Shown piece after piece: positions 63,585 through 64,000 of a stretch of 64,000 bases of DNA. The translations under genes and the position numbers were made by a program. This DNA comes from Collimonas silvisoli (lineage in GTDB: Bacteria > Pseudomonadota > Gammaproteobacteria > Burkholderiales > Burkholderiaceae_D), in the NCBI RefSeq assembly GCF_018305005.1, contig NZ_JAGQEG010000008.1, forward strand, positions 16,832 through 80,831, in the 5' to 3' direction. Within the stretch, counting starts at the first letter, position 1. Every line of letters starts with the position of its first letter. The notes under the pieces were generated by a model. That model worked only from the letters and a program-made list of their open reading frames with translations. It made no database searches and was not told the DNA's origin.

Positions 63585-64000
63585 TTAACCGTGCCGGAAC
63601 GTGACTTCGCGCAGATCGCGGAAGGGAATTAAAAAACCAGTGATAGGAGCATTGGCTGTTACGTTTTCTTCATTTTTAAGCATCAATTGTTGCCAATCCT
63701 TAAAGGCATTAGCAATCGCCGTTTCACTACCGTCCCCGCCATTGCAGTCTCCAAATCCCCCTGCATGCTGCCCCCACACCCGCTTGCGTAATTCAGCGGC
63801 CTTGACCGCATCATCGGTCGTCATATTGATCTCGCTATCCCCTGACATGCTGCGCACATTCATGTTGGCGCTACCCAGCGTGATGAACGAATCGTCAATC
63901 ACCATGAGTTTGCTGTGGATGTAGACTTGCCGGTAATTGGAGACTTGCTTAGGCAAAGGGCGGCCATTGTTGCGGGTGATCAGCCGTGCCAGCAGCACTT
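63585..64000 (-). CDS. Phospholipase D-family protein, C-terminal part (Tle5-type T6SS effector)
   Basis: The frame is open to the window edge, so the 5' part is missing; the GTG at 63998 is internal. The second HKD motif of the phospholipase D superfamily is complete: IHSKLMVIDDSFITLGSANM, with following NVRS. Such two-HKD lipases are used by the T6SS as antibacterial effectors (Tle5, PldA/PldB). The downstream Sel1-type lipoprotein supports that over a housekeeping cardiolipin synthase, but the N-terminal half is needed to decide. Confidence 0.78.
   Translation of the reverse strand, partial: VLLARLITRNNGRPLPKQVSNYRQVYIHSKLMVIDDSFITLGSANMNVRSMSGDSEINMTTDDAVKAAELRKRVWGQHAGGFGDCNGGDGSETAIANAFKDWQQLMLKNEENVTANAPITGFLIPFRDLREVTFRHG

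Overview
The window looks like the chromosome of a GC-rich betaproteobacterium, most probably of the order Burkholderiales and close to Oxalobacteraceae such as Collimonas, Herbaspirillum or Janthinobacterium. The basis is the family mix: Gram-negative porin, DUF4148 and DUF2145 proteins, many LysR and IclR regulators, and T6SS phospho-regulators. The genus is an inference. No rRNA or tRNA gene was seen.

Layout. 1-5.1 kb: end of a LysR gene, then a four-gene operon (FHA protein, PP2C phosphatase, Ser/Thr kinase, lipoprotein) of the type that controls type VI secretion post-translationally, without structural T6SS genes. 5.4-6.6 kb: aminotransferase alaC. 6.7-20.3 kb: a defence and stress island with a complete HipBA module, a four-gene operon of a small J-domain protein plus three unrecognised proteins, and a compact type I restriction-modification operon. 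That operon runs single-TRD S-like gene, hsdM, dinD, a small ORF carrying an array of covarying hairpins, hsdS, hsdR, YgjP-like metallopeptidase. 20.4-36.5 kb: mixed accessory metabolism and regulation, including an SDR that lacks its catalytic residues, a DTW protein, MFS transporter, LysR regulators, PLP and flavin enzymes, a nicotinamidase-like hydrolase, a DUF2145 pair and large exported peptidases.

36.7-43.4 kb: a DUF2778 (Tlde1-like) L,D-transpeptidase effector gene overlapping a small membrane protein gene (putative immunity) in AT-richer DNA, then an SDR remnant, HU, a GST, two epimerase-like proteins, an unrecognised protein and a LysR regulator. 43.5-48 kb: a catabolic set (porin, DcuC/YfcC transporter, N-formylglutamate amidohydrolase, IclR regulator) with a long inverted repeat in the porin promoter. 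48.3-50 kb: a TetR regulator, a 600-base gap with three operator-like dyads, and a DUF4148 repeat protein.

50-59 kb: a MocR regulator divergent from a beta-alanine-type transaminase and methylmalonate-semialdehyde dehydrogenase, then an IclR regulator divergent from a polar amino-acid ABC transporter operon ending in an FAD amine oxidase. Together these fit uptake and oxidation of amino acids or amines to a semialdehyde and then acyl-CoA. 59-61.3 kb: aldo/keto reductase, beta-helix protein, DOPA-dioxygenase-like protein. 61.5-64 kb: a truncated IS5-family element beside a Sel1-type lipoprotein and the 3' end of a phospholipase D gene, resembling a Tle5-type T6SS effector-immunity pair. T6SS-linked genes thus occur at three separated places.
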